This document shows, piece after piece, positions 54,223 to 64,000 of a stretch of DNA of 64,000 bases (the first letter of the stretch is position 1; each line of letters starts with the position of its first letter). The stretch is from positions 167,434-231,433 of the forward strand of contig GG745374.1 of NCBI GenBank assembly GCA_000151295.1. The letters are read 5' to 3'. Under the pieces are notes generated by a model. The model did not search any database. It was not told where the DNA came from and saw only the letters and a list, made by a program, of their open reading frames with translations. The stretch is from Allomyces macrogynus ATCC 38327. Lineage: Eukaryota > Blastocladiomycota > Blastocladiomycetes > Blastocladiales > Blastocladiaceae. The position numbers were made by a program, and so were the translations under genes.

Positions 54223-54735
54223 GCCTCGAGAGAGAGATGAAGTGGACGTGTACAGCTCGTAGGTCGTTGTCGGTTTTGGGTGCTCTTTTTTCTAGTTTTT
54301 GTGTTCGCTGCTGTTCAAATGTTGGCTATGTTTTTTGGTGTTTTTGGTGGAAGAAAATCGTCCAGGTTTTCTGGGTCTTTTGCTCTCCGGAACTCGCTTT
54401 TGAACGTGCGTGGGCTGCATGGCAACGGGTCATGCCCTGTCAGCTGACCGAGACGCAGCTCGACCCGAGTTGAGAGCCGCAACGCAAAACCCATTGGCCA
54501 GGCCTGTTGCAAACGCCCCATCGCCATCGCCGACGGACGAAGTTGGCGTTCTCTGCCGCGGATTCAGCGATCACGACGAGAGATCGACCCAGAGCACGGG
54601 CGACTCGACCCATTACCACCGTCCACCCAACTTCAACTCGCGCGCCCGCCGCCCGGTCACGTCGTCGTCACGCCACACCAACCGGCGCCGAATCCGTCCA
54701 TTGCCCATCGAACCCCGATTCCCCAAGAAGCACCA
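54223..54735. other. Intergenic between HSP60 and importin
   Basis: A T-rich stretch at about 54270-54350 probably holds the HSP60 3' untranslated region. No gene seen. Confidence 0.4.
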
Positions 54736-57700
54736 ATGGCCGATATTCAAGTGTACCACGCGGCCCTGCGCGGCACGCTGTCGCCCGACCAGGCCGTGCG
54801 CATGAAGTCGGAGCTCGACGTCAAGGCCGTGCAAAAGCTGCCGGGTTTCTTGCCCATGGCGCTGCAAGTCGCCGTGCAAGAGCAGGACGCGGCGATTCGC
54901 ATGGCCTCGGCCATCACGTTTAAGAACTTTGTGCGCAGCCACTGGGCCGGGTCGTCGGTCGTCGTGCCAGATGTCGATCGCGACCAGTGCAAGCAGATGA
55001 TGGTCGCGAGTATCGTGGCCGTGCCGCAGAACCTGCGGTACGTGTTTTCCGGCTGGTTGGGGATCCTGATAGCGCAAACTGATCACGACGGGCCACACGT
55101 AGACCGCAGCTGTGCCTCGCGCTGCACTTCATGCTCGTGCACGATTTCCCGGAGCAGTGGCCCAACTTCATTGAGCAGGTCGGCCATTTCGTGCAGCAGA
55201 CGCAGAACACGAATGCCGTCTACGGTGGGCTACTCGCGCTGCAGGAAGTCATCAAGGCGTTTGCGTACGCAGCTTTTCATTTCTGAACGACATGCCGTTG
55301 CACCGATCAGGGCTGACCCTGATCCGCCTCCTGATCCAGTTGGAAGACGGGCAAGGACCGCAACCCGCTCGTCAAGATTGTCAAGACCGTGTTCCCGTAT
55401 CTGCTGCAGATTGCGACCGACCTGGTGCAGCACGACTCGGAGGAGGCCGCGTCGATGCTCAAGGTGATTTGCAAATCGTATTTCGGGTCGATGCAGTCGC
55501 AGCTGTCCAAGTCGCACATGGACCCGAACAACCTGGCCGGTTGGTGCCAGCTGTTTGTTGCCGTCATCTCCAAGCCGATTCCCGACGCGGTTTTCGGTCC
55601 GCACGCTGACGCGAGCGACAAGGCGCAGCACCCGTGGTGGAAGGCCAAGAAGTGGGCGTTCCACGTGCTCAACAAGTATTTTACGCGGTACGGCAACGCC
55701 AAGCTCGAGACGTTCAGCACCGACAAGAAGTACAAGACGTTTGCGCCCATGTTCATGACGCAATACGCGCCGACGATTCTCAACACCTACCTGAACATTA
55801 CGCAGCAGGCGATTCAGCACGGCACCTTCGTCTCGCCGCGCGTCGTCTACTTGATGACCTCGTTCTACGCTGCCGCCATCAAGCACAAGGACACGTGGGC
55901 GATCCTGAAGCCGCACGTGCCCATGCTCATCCAGCACGTCGTGCACCCGTACCTGTGCATCTCCGCCGACGACCTCGCGCTCTGGACTGACGACCCGGTC
56001 GAGTACGTGCACGCGCACAAGGACCCGCTCGAGGACTTCCGGTCGCCGACGGCCGGGTGCCAGCAGCTCCTGCTCGAGCTTGCCGTGGGCCGGCGTGCCG
56101 CCACGTTTGACCAGATCATGGCGTTTATTCACCAGGTGGTGGTCGCGCATGCGCAGCAGCCGACGCCGCAGACGGCCAACCAAAAGGACGGCGCGCTGCA
56201 CATGCTGCTGATGCTCGCCGACGTGGCGCTCTCGCCCAAGTCGTCGGTGCGCAACGACATGGAGGCGTTCCTCGTCAACTACGTGTTCCCGGAATTCGCG
56301 TCCCCGGCAAAGTACCTGCGCGCGCGCGCGCTCCAGACGGTCGCTGCGTTTTCGGAGCTCGAGTACGCCAACTCGCAGCACGCATTGCGCGCGCTCGAGG
56401 CCGCGCTCGCGGCAATTCAGGATACGGATCTGCCGTTGCGCATCGAGGCCGGTCTCGCGCTCAAGCCCATGATTGCCAATGACGTTGCGCGCGAGGCCAT
56501 GGCGCCGCACATTCCGGCGATCATGCAGGCGCTGCTCGATATGCAGAACCAGATCGACATGGACATGTTGGCGACAGTCATGGAGGAGATGGTCGAGGTG
56601 TTCTCGGAGCAGGTCGCGCCATTTGCCGTGCAGCTCGCGCAGCAGCTCGCGGCCACGTTTGTGCGCATCATGGACGACGCGCAGGCCGGGATCGATGCGT
56701 TCGAGCCGACCAACGAGGACGACTTTGACTTTGATGCAGCCACGGACAAGACGATGGCGGCCATGGGCGTGCTCAAGACGATGCAGACGCTCGTACTCTC
56801 GGTCGACGGGTCCAAGGACATTATGCTGCAGCTTGAGACGACGATTGCGCCCGTGCTGTGTTACGTGCTCGACCACCAGATCATTGACCTCTACGGCGAT
56901 GTCTTTGAGTTGATCGACTCGTGCACCTACTCGCTTAAGGAAGTGTCGCCGTGCATGTGGTCGATGTTCGACAAGATCTACCGCGTCTCCAAGACGGACG
57001 CGTCGGACTTTGTCTGCGAAATGGTGCCGTGCCTCGACAACTACATTTCGTACGGCACGCGCGAGTTTGCGAGCAACGCGCAGCTGCAGCAGGCCATGGT
57101 CGACCTGATCAACATTTGCATGACGACTGCCGACCTCGGCGAGGCCGACCGCGTCTGCGGGTGCCAGCTCATGGAGTCGATGATGCTGCACCTGCGCGGC
57201 CACATTGACGCCTACCTGCCGCACTTCATTTCGCTCGCCGTCGCGCAACTCGCGCAAAAGATCAAGACCAACCACCTGCGCGTGTCGACGCTCGAAGTCG
57301 TCATCAACGCCATCTACTACAACCCGCCGCTCGCGCTGCACATTCTCGAAGAAAACCACTGGACGACCGCCGTTTTCGACCAGTGGGCGCGGTCGGTCGC
57401 CGCCTTTTCGCGCGTGCACGACAAGAAGCTCTGCATTGCCGGGATTTGCGCACTGCTCGCTGTCCCGCACGCGCAGTTGCCCGCGGTTGTGCAGCAGGGT
57501 CTGCCGCAGATCATGGCCATGGCCGCGGCCGTCTTCCAGTCGCTGCCCAAGGCGCTCGAGAACCGGTCCGAGCAGGAGCGCTTCTTCTCGGGCATCGACG
57601 AGGCGTCGGACGTCGACGCCTTCGACGTGCCCGACGAGATCGTCGACGACGACGGCGCCGACGGGTTCGAGGATATCGTCGACGACGACGACGATGCGGG

Positions 57701-58049
57701 CTTTGTCGATGAGGACGACGAGGAGCTGATGCACTTGGCCGCGGCCGCACGGCGCGCCAACGGTGGGGACGACTCGGACGCCGACTCGGACGACGATGAC
57801 GACGACGAGATCCCGGAGGAAATGTACTTTGACTCGCCGCTCGACGCGTTCGAGCCCTATGGCGCGTTCACGGCCACGTTCCAGGCACTCGAGGCGCAGA
57901 ACCCGGCCACGTATGCGGGCTTGACGGCCGGGGTCTCGGCCGAGACGCACCAGGTGGTCGTGGCGGTCATGCAGAAGGCCGTCGAGATTCAGCAGCAGGA
58001 GGCGGCGAATGCGGCGGCCGCGGCGGCGGCGGGTGCTGCGCAGGCGTAA
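54736..58049 (+). CDS. Importin-7/8-like karyopherin (Sxm1/Nmd5 type)
   Basis: Nuclear import receptor built of HEAT repeats, regulated by Ran-GTP. Exons: 54736-55037, 55103-55264 and 55340-58049, predicted 1057 aa, near human importin-7 (1038). The N-terminal importin-beta domain is seen: DAAIRMASAITFKNFVRSHW, then across introns RPQLCLALHFMLVHDFPEQW-PNFI. Helical repeats follow throughout. Near the end is a long acidic loop (about 57600-57830, many Asp/Glu), then YFDSPLDAFEPYGAFTATFQ and NPATYAGLTAG, matching the C-terminus of importin-7/8. Known cargoes of relatives include ribosomal proteins and histones. Introns have GTACGT and GTACGC donors and 65-75 nt length. Confidence 0.92.
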
Positions 58050-58742
58050 GGTGGAAGAGGTTGGCCATTGCGATGGAAATTGAGGAGGGGGGGGGGGGGG
58101 GGGGAGGGGATCGTTGGTGGTGTGTTTCCGGCGTGACCAGTGCTTCACGGCCTGGAGTCTGGAGTGTCGTTTGCTTTGCGTTTGTCCCGGTTTGTGGTTT
58201 GTGATTCGTGCTTGGTGGTTGGCGGTTCGTGTTTTGGCGGATTCGGTCGTTTGGCTATGTCTTTTGAGTACCTCTTGCTGTGATATATAGTTCGTCCGCA
58301 GGCCCGTTGCGTTTCGTTCGAATCGGCTTCAATTTTGCTTGTGCAGTGCCGTTCCTGCTTCGATCTGTTTCTTGGCTGGTCGTTGATGGTTTCGAAAGAA
58401 GTTGCCAAAGCACGGATGAGGAACGAGCGACCCGCCATCGCGACGCGGTCACGTTAGACGTTTGCGGCGCCGACTCTTTTTTTGATTTCGACGATGGTAC
58501 GGCAAAAGCAACTTCCAAACGGCCTCAAATCCGCAACACGACCAAGCGCCCCTGCGTGCACTTCAACACGCTGCGACCAGCCGCACTGTGATCGCAACTG
58601 CATCACGTTCCACCAGCGAAAAGTTCGTGCTCGCCGCTCTGCGCCACGTTCAGGGGCCGTCCCATCCACGCGCTGCAATCCCCAGCTGCAATGCACCAGT
58701 GCCCGCTGACCTCCCAACAGCGCACGTGAACCCATCTCCAGA
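58050..58742. other. Intergenic with poly-G tract
   Basis: Downstream of the importin and upstream of the GPCR. Includes the G run listed separately. No gene recognised. Confidence 0.4.
58087..58104 (+). repeat. Poly-G tract (18 nt)
   Basis: Pure G run just after the importin stop codon, the third long C/G homopolymer in the window. Confidence 0.9.
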
Positions 58743-61700
58743 ATGGGCCCAAGAGAGTTTGCCCCTGCCCGTTCCTGCATGTCATGGCAAGTCCAGGATT
58801 CGTGGTGGCACGTCGGATCAGCTCCAACGCGATCACAACCACAAAGATCACTAGGCCGAAATTCAGCGATTCGAAGTCATCTCGTGCAAGTGCTTGTTTC
58901 CGTGCTCCTGTTCGTCATTTTGGCTGGCAACAATGGCGTGCACGGAACGGGCTCGACGACAACGTTCAACATTGGCGTGATCCTGCCGTTTACCGACCCA
59001 AGTGTGTGCTGCATCTGCGTGTGTTCCACAGCCCCGTAAGTCGCTGACGCACTCGCTGTCGGTGTATCTAGACGGCATGCCGTACGAGTCGGTCACGACG
59101 CTCTACGACCTGCTCGCAACGGCGTTACCCGTGATGAACAGCCTGAACGTCTCGTACCGGTTCAACTTGGTGCCCGGCAACTCCAGGAACACGCGGTCGG
59201 GCGCCGTCGCCGCCATGTTCGACCTGTATGACCGCAACCAAACGGTGGCCTTCATTGGCGAGTCCGGGTCGGGCAATACGGGGCCCATGGTCTATGCCGA
59301 GAGCAGGTTCGGGTCGTGGCATTGTTCGGGCACAGCGTCGAGCACGGTGTTTAGCGAACCTGGCGAGTTTTCGCGGTTTTTTCGGACGATTCCGGTTGCG
59401 TTTGCCGCGCAATCTGCTGTCCGCGATGGATGAGCGCGCGCTGACAGTTTCGAGACGCTGATAGGACGACTCGCAGCAGGGCGTCGCGATTGCCCGGTTC
59501 GTGAGAGCCATGGGGTGGACCAAGGTGAACCTGCTCGTCTCCACCGACTCGTACGGCGGGTCCAGTACGTCCGCCTCTCCCCCACTTTTCTCGCGCGACC
59601 AAAATTCCACTCACTTGTCGCTCTGTCCAGTCTCCGCCAGCTTTTCCGACGCAGCCAGAGCACTCGGCGTGAAACTCGCTCTCAGCGACGTTTACTCCCC
59701 GGGCGACCCGGACCTGAGCTCTCAAGTCGCCAACATTGCCAACAGCGAGTCGAACATTATCATTTTTGCCATGTCGTCGTCGGACGACGCCGTCGTGCTG
59801 CTGCGTGAGGCGCGCAAGCAAGGGCTCTTGGGGCCTGACCGCGTTTGGGTGCGGTCATCGCTTGTCCACCTCTCGCTGCCTTTGAGAAACACTGACCACT
59901 CTCCTGCCATAGATCGGCACCGACGCGCTCGGAGAATACTTCTCCTCGTCCGTGTTCCCGTCGTCGCCGACGTACGCGAGCGACACGGCTAACGTGCAGG
60001 GCGCCATGTACTTTTCACCGCTCATCGCAACGGGCACCGCCGCGTACCAGACCATGGCGAGCGCGTGGACCGCGCTCGGCAAGACGACCTCGGCCGACTC
60101 GGTTCCTTACGGCGGGCTCAACTACGACTGCCTGCTTGTGTTGGCCAAGGGATTGATTCAGCTCGCGACCAAGGTTGGGCCAGGGAACCTGAACGCGCCG
60201 ACCCTCTCGCTCGCTGGCGATTTCTTGCCGCCGCCGTTCGATGGCGCGACGGGGTCGCTGGCGTTTACAAGTACGGGTGATCGGCTTGGGTGCGTTTCGT
60301 GGAAGAAAGTCCCGTGGCGCGCGTGGGCAACTGACGCCGATTCGGACCGTAGCGACTTTTCCGTACTGAACATCTACAACGGCGACAAGCGCGTGGCATT
60401 CAACGTCTACTCGAACGGCACCGTCGCTTCTGTCCACCCACCGCTTTTCTACTCCGGTTCAAACACCCCGCCCGTCGACGTGCCGCCCAAATCCGTGCAG
60501 TACCCGACCTGGGCCGACTCGTTTGTCGTGGCCACATCGATGATTCGCGCGCTGCTCATGCTGGCACTCGTGGGTGGGACGGTCGTCCTGACCGTGAATC
60601 GGCAAAAGTCGACGGTCAAACATCTCAGCTTCCCGTTTTTGGTCCTGATCACGGTCGGGTGCGAGTTGGTCCTGGCGAGCGGGTTCTTCGAGATTGGCAA
60701 GCCGTCGAGGACGGCGTGTATTGCGCCGGTGTGGACCTTGACGGTCGGCGCGCAGCTGGTGTTGGCAAGCGCGGGGGTCAAGACGTATCGGGTACGTACA
60801 TTGGGCATGGAACGGGCGTGGATTGTGAGATGGTCGACTCACATCGTTTGTTGGGCGATCGCTAGCTCTGGAAAATCTTTGACAGTGCGTTCTTTTCCGC
60901 CAGTTGACGCCCATCCCGCCTGGCTGACTCTGTTTGCTCATTTGTCTGTAGATTCGTCCCTTCGTAAACGGCTTAAGGCCATCGACAACCACTATCTCGT
61001 GCGGTTCGTCGGGCTCTTGATTGCCGTGCAATCCATCATCTACGCGATTTGGCTCGGCGCGTTTCCGAGTGAGCCCGTCGCAATCATGAGCAGGCATACT
61101 CTGTGCTACTCGTGCCAGTCGTCGAATTTGGCCGGGATCAGAGCTGTGACGGTCGTTTCGGTCGCGATCAATGTCGCGCTGCTCCTTGCGGTCATGTTTC
61201 TGGCGTACAAGGTGCGATTCCAGCGCGCAAGTGGGTGGAGAAGAGGAAATTGCGCTGACTTTTCGATTTTTTTCGCGACTAGACTCGCAACGTCGTGTCG
61301 GCATTTCGCGAGACGACGTGGATCATGTACTCGGTTCAGGCGCGTCACATTCTGGTCGATCTGACCCTTCTAGGCGCTCACTGACGCCATGGCATGCTCC
61401 CTCCAGAACATTGGAATTGTGGGCTCAATCATCCTGACATTTGCGCTCGTCCCGTTCCGCGACTTTGCCCTCGGCGCGTACTACCTGCGCAGCATCTTGC
61501 TCTTGTATGTTGTCACGTTCACGTATGTCGCGCTCGTCGGCCGCGTCGTCGTCTCGCTCCTGCGCGGCCGCGCCTCGCACGACACGACCACGGTGCGGCG
61601 CGCACTCAAGAGCCACATCCACGGGCGCACCAGCAGCGTCGGGAACGCGACCGGTGCCGGTGGTGGCGTGACCACGGCGCGCGCGCAACCAACCAACACG

Positions 61701-62258
61701 ACCAAGCTCGGTGTGCCCAATGCGGCCGCGGCAAGTAAGCTGTCGGGCCGGTTCCCCGTCAAGTCGACGACCGCATGGTTCGCGACGTGGACCATGCACG
61801 CGGTCACGCTGAGTCCAGGGGACGGGTACCTCGTCCTGCAGCCCGACCCCGACGACCAGACGGATTCAAGCGAGCTCGGCACTGCGTTGCGGCTCACGGC
61901 CGCCGGAAGCGTCCAGTTTGACGCCGATCCGCGGCACCATCCGCTGTGCTTGCACTTGTTCGCGCGGGGATGCGCATGGCTCGTGCAGTTCGATTCGGAC
62001 GCGGACCGCGACGTGTGGGTGCGTGCTCTGGTCGGGATTCGGACCGTGCGCATGTTGTCGAATACGCGCAGTGGGAGCCAGTTGAGTCGGGAGCCGGGAC
62101 GGCCGGCGGGATATTCGACATCGAGAGACGGGACGAACTTGCAGCTTGTCGCAGCGACCGGGAGTCCGGCGGCCGGAACGCCAGGTGGGCCGGTTTCGGT
62201 GAGCTTGCATGGCGCGACGGTCGCGAGGACGGGGGCGTTGTCGGAGCCGGGAGACTAG
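58743..62258 (+). CDS. Class C (GABA-B-type) GPCR with C-terminal PH-like domain
   Basis: Multi-exon receptor. Exon 1 (start 58743 or 58779, to 59003) ends with a signal anchor (VQVLVSVLLFVILAGN) and FNIGVILPFTDPS, the first strand of a periplasmic-binding-like ligand domain. Later exons (59041 onward) contain GAVAAMFDLYDRNQTVAFIG, then RFVRAMGWTKVNLLVSTDSY, GFSDAARALGVKLALSDVYS and DRVW-IGTDALGEYFSSS. The seven helices run from about 60510 to 61570: TM1 MIRALLMLALVGGTVVL, TM3 after the conserved Cys (CIAPVWTLTVGAQLVLASAG, then VKTYR), TM4 VRFVGLLIAVQSIIYAIWLG, TM5 VVSVAINVALLLAVMFLAYK and TM7 LLLYVVTFTYVALVGRVVVS. After a Ser/Thr-rich linker, residues encoded at about 61765-62040 (AWFATWTMHAVTLSPG to DADRDVWVRALVGI) look like a PH domain. 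Several small introns are placed only roughly. The ligand is unknown. Confidence 0.8.
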
Positions 62259-62790
62259 ACGAGACCTGAGGGTAGATGGGAGTTATTCGTCGCAGTCGCA
62301 ATAGGTAGCAGCTAGGATACGAACGTGGACTGGCCACAATTTTCTCGTACACTGTCGGTGGCGCCATGCTCGGCCATCATTTTCAAGAGGAAATCTCTCT
62401 GTCCGTTCGGCTTGAGGCTGCCAGCGTCAACCGACGCGATCAGCGAACAGCAACCAGATGAGACGCGGTCACGTTGTTGGTGATATTAGGTCAAGATCAC
62501 GATCAACCTATTTATTCTGCAACGGCCAAGCGACGTCTACAAGTCGACCGTGCGCGCAAGAAATTATGTAACGAAACCCGCACTGCCTGCAAAGATTCGG
62601 CTTTGACGCTGGCCGCATTCTTTGTTCAGAAACCAAGACGACGGCCGACCACATTGACCACGACGATCCTGACGTGCCCTCCAACGACGGGAAAGCACAC
62701 CAGATTCGGCCCCACCGACGCGCTGTTGCAACTGCCACCAGCTTCGCCACTGCCACCGACCACAACCATCATCTTCATTGCTGCAGTCAA
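62259..62790. other. Intergenic, promoter side of the channel gene
   Basis: No gene recognised. Confidence 0.4.
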
Positions 62791-64000
62791 ATGACGTCGG
62801 CGCGCTACCTTGCCGTCGACGCGGGCGACCTGACGACGTGGCAGCTCGCGACATGCTGGGTCATCCTCCCGACTTCGCCATGGTACCGCGCCTGGCAGCT
62901 CTTCACGCTGATCGGCATCTACATAACGGTATTGCTCGAGCCGTTTGTCGTGGCGTTTGCACGGCAGTCGGCGCCCTTGATCGCCATTTGCTACACGCTC
63001 GACGCGCTCTTCATTGTCGACATGTTCCTGCGATTCCACGTGCCTTTCATCGAGGACCGCACAATGGTCATGGACGTGGCCAGGATTTCAAGGCGCATGC
63101 TCGCTGGCGATTTTTGGGTCGACTTGGCGTCGCTGATCCCGCTCGAGGCAATTGCGCCCGCCGTCGTCTTGCCCGGCGCACTGCCGACGCTCGCCGAGGC
63201 CGTGCTGCGCATGAACCGGTTGGTAGGTTCCGGGATTTGGGCCACGCTCTTGTTTGAGGGTTCAGCGGCGACCCGGATCGACTGACGGATGTTGCCGCGC
63301 TTCGTGGTCCAGATCCGGGTCACCCGCGTGCTCGCCTACTTTGAGCAGACGCAAAACGACCTCTACAAGTCGATGTGGGGCTTTTGCATCAAGTTTGCGT
63401 TTCTGATCTCGACCGTTTGCCACTGGTTTGCCTGCGTCATCTACGTTTCCGGGTGCGTGCCGCACATTTCTTCACGCCGGTTCCGAGCTTCTCCACTGAC
63501 CCGTCGTCTTCTAATCCGCCGCGATCAGCTGCTACGACGACTGCACGGCGACGACGTCGCTCACCGACCGGTGGCCCTCGCGCCTGCTCCCGCGCGAGGA
63601 CATTCGCACAATGCCGCTCATCTCGCGGTACCTGACCTCGCTCTACTTCAGCGTCTTCACCATCTCGACGACGGGCTACGGCCTCCCGACAGCGACCAAC
63701 TCTGAAGAGCGCGTCGTTGCCATTGTCGGGTCGGCGCTGTGCAACTTTGTTTTTGGGTACTGCACGGGCACGGTCACGTCGCTCCTGACCAACTCGCGCG
63801 GTCTGCAAGTGCAGTTTCAGCAAAAGATTGAGGCTGTCAAGGAACATATGCAGCAGCGCGCGTTCCCGGAAGACTTGCAGTCGCGCGTGCTCGACTACTA
63901 CAGTTTCCACCATTTGCAGACGGGCGGGTTCAATGCGGCGGATCTGTTGTTGCGGCTGCCGCCGGCATTTTACGCGGACGTGGCCATGAAGATGAACGAA
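62791..64000 (+). CDS. K+-type cyclic-nucleotide-gated/EAG-family channel, 5' part (runs off window)
   Basis: Exon 1 (62791-63222) encodes a short N-terminus starting MTSARYLAVDAGDL, S1 (FTLIGIYITVLLEPFVVAF), S2-S3 (ICYTLDALFIVDMFLRFHVP; DFWVDLASLIPLEAIAP) and the start of S4 (VLRMNRL). The second exon starts near 63292 (LPRFVVQIRVTRVLAYFEQ) and has S5 (FCIKFAFLISTVCHWFACVI). Exon 3 (63529 to the window end) has the pore FTISTTGYGLPTATNSEE and S6 into a C-linker (QQKIEAVKEHMQQRAFPEDL). The GYG signature predicts K+ selectivity, unlike animal CNG channels. The cyclic-nucleotide domain would lie beyond the window. Oddity: the frame stays open from exon 1 into the S4 region except for an in-frame TGA at 63283-63285, and the implied 69-nt intron (GTAGGT donor at 63223) would have to end in ATG, not AG. 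A cGMP-gated K+ channel is known from Blastocladiella zoospores. Confidence 0.85.

Noticed and set aside
55230..58148. 972-aa antisense open frame opposite the importin
   Set aside because: Highly Arg/Val/Leu-biased with no domain; a mirror of a gene with strong third-position GC bias.

Overview
This window looks like nuclear DNA of a zoosporic, blastocladiomycete-like fungus (Allomyces, Catenaria or Blastocladiella type). The evidence is eukaryotic genes with short GT-AG introns (mostly about 60-100 nt), cytosolic eS19, mitochondrial Hsp60, Lsm1, Ski3 and an importin, all in GC-rich DNA. It also carries a CatSper-like sperm-type channel, a class C GPCR and a GYG-pore cyclic-nucleotide-type channel, which suit a swimming fungal zoospore. 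The assignment is inference; I could not search a database.

Layout. 0-3.2 kb holds debris: a broken BTB gene and a decayed fragment of the oligopeptidase B gene found intact at 29-32 kb. 3.5-14.6 kb holds eS19 (-), a doubtful membrane protein (+), the CatSper-like channel (-), a GNAT acetyltransferase (+), a Cu-transporting P1B ATPase (-) with a cysteine-rich tail, and a serine-type tRNA with anticodon UCU (-). 15-19.5 kb is Ski3 (+), with a one-base frameshift. 20.6-22.3 kb and 36.1-38 kb are two multicopper oxidase genes in inverted orientation that share an apparently identical tract of about 1.5 kb. Between them lie an unrecognised gene, a secreted ricin-B-type (beta-trefoil) lectin-like gene, a gene-poor AT-richer stretch with a ~430-bp imperfect palindrome, oligopeptidase B, another unrecognised gene and dephospho-CoA kinase. 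38.9-51.4 kb holds a membrane sensor-like protein (+), a serine tRNA with anticodon ACU (-), LSM1 (+), a large secreted subtilase with a repetitive wall-type tail (-) and a rhomboid protease (-). 52.4-64 kb holds HSP60, an importin-7/8-like karyopherin, a class C GPCR with a PH-like C-terminus and the start of a K+-type cyclic-nucleotide channel, all (+).

How the genes relate. The CatSper-like channel, class C GPCR, GYG channel and membrane sensor form a plausible zoospore sensory set. The Cu-ATPase and the multicopper oxidases fit one secretory copper route, in which the pump loads the oxidases. The rest is housekeeping: translation, mRNA decay (Ski3, Lsm1), mitochondrial folding, nuclear import and CoA synthesis. 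Nearly all introns were placed by eye from splice signals plus reading-frame and family continuity, so exon borders are predictions. Roughly half of the donors I placed begin GTACG.
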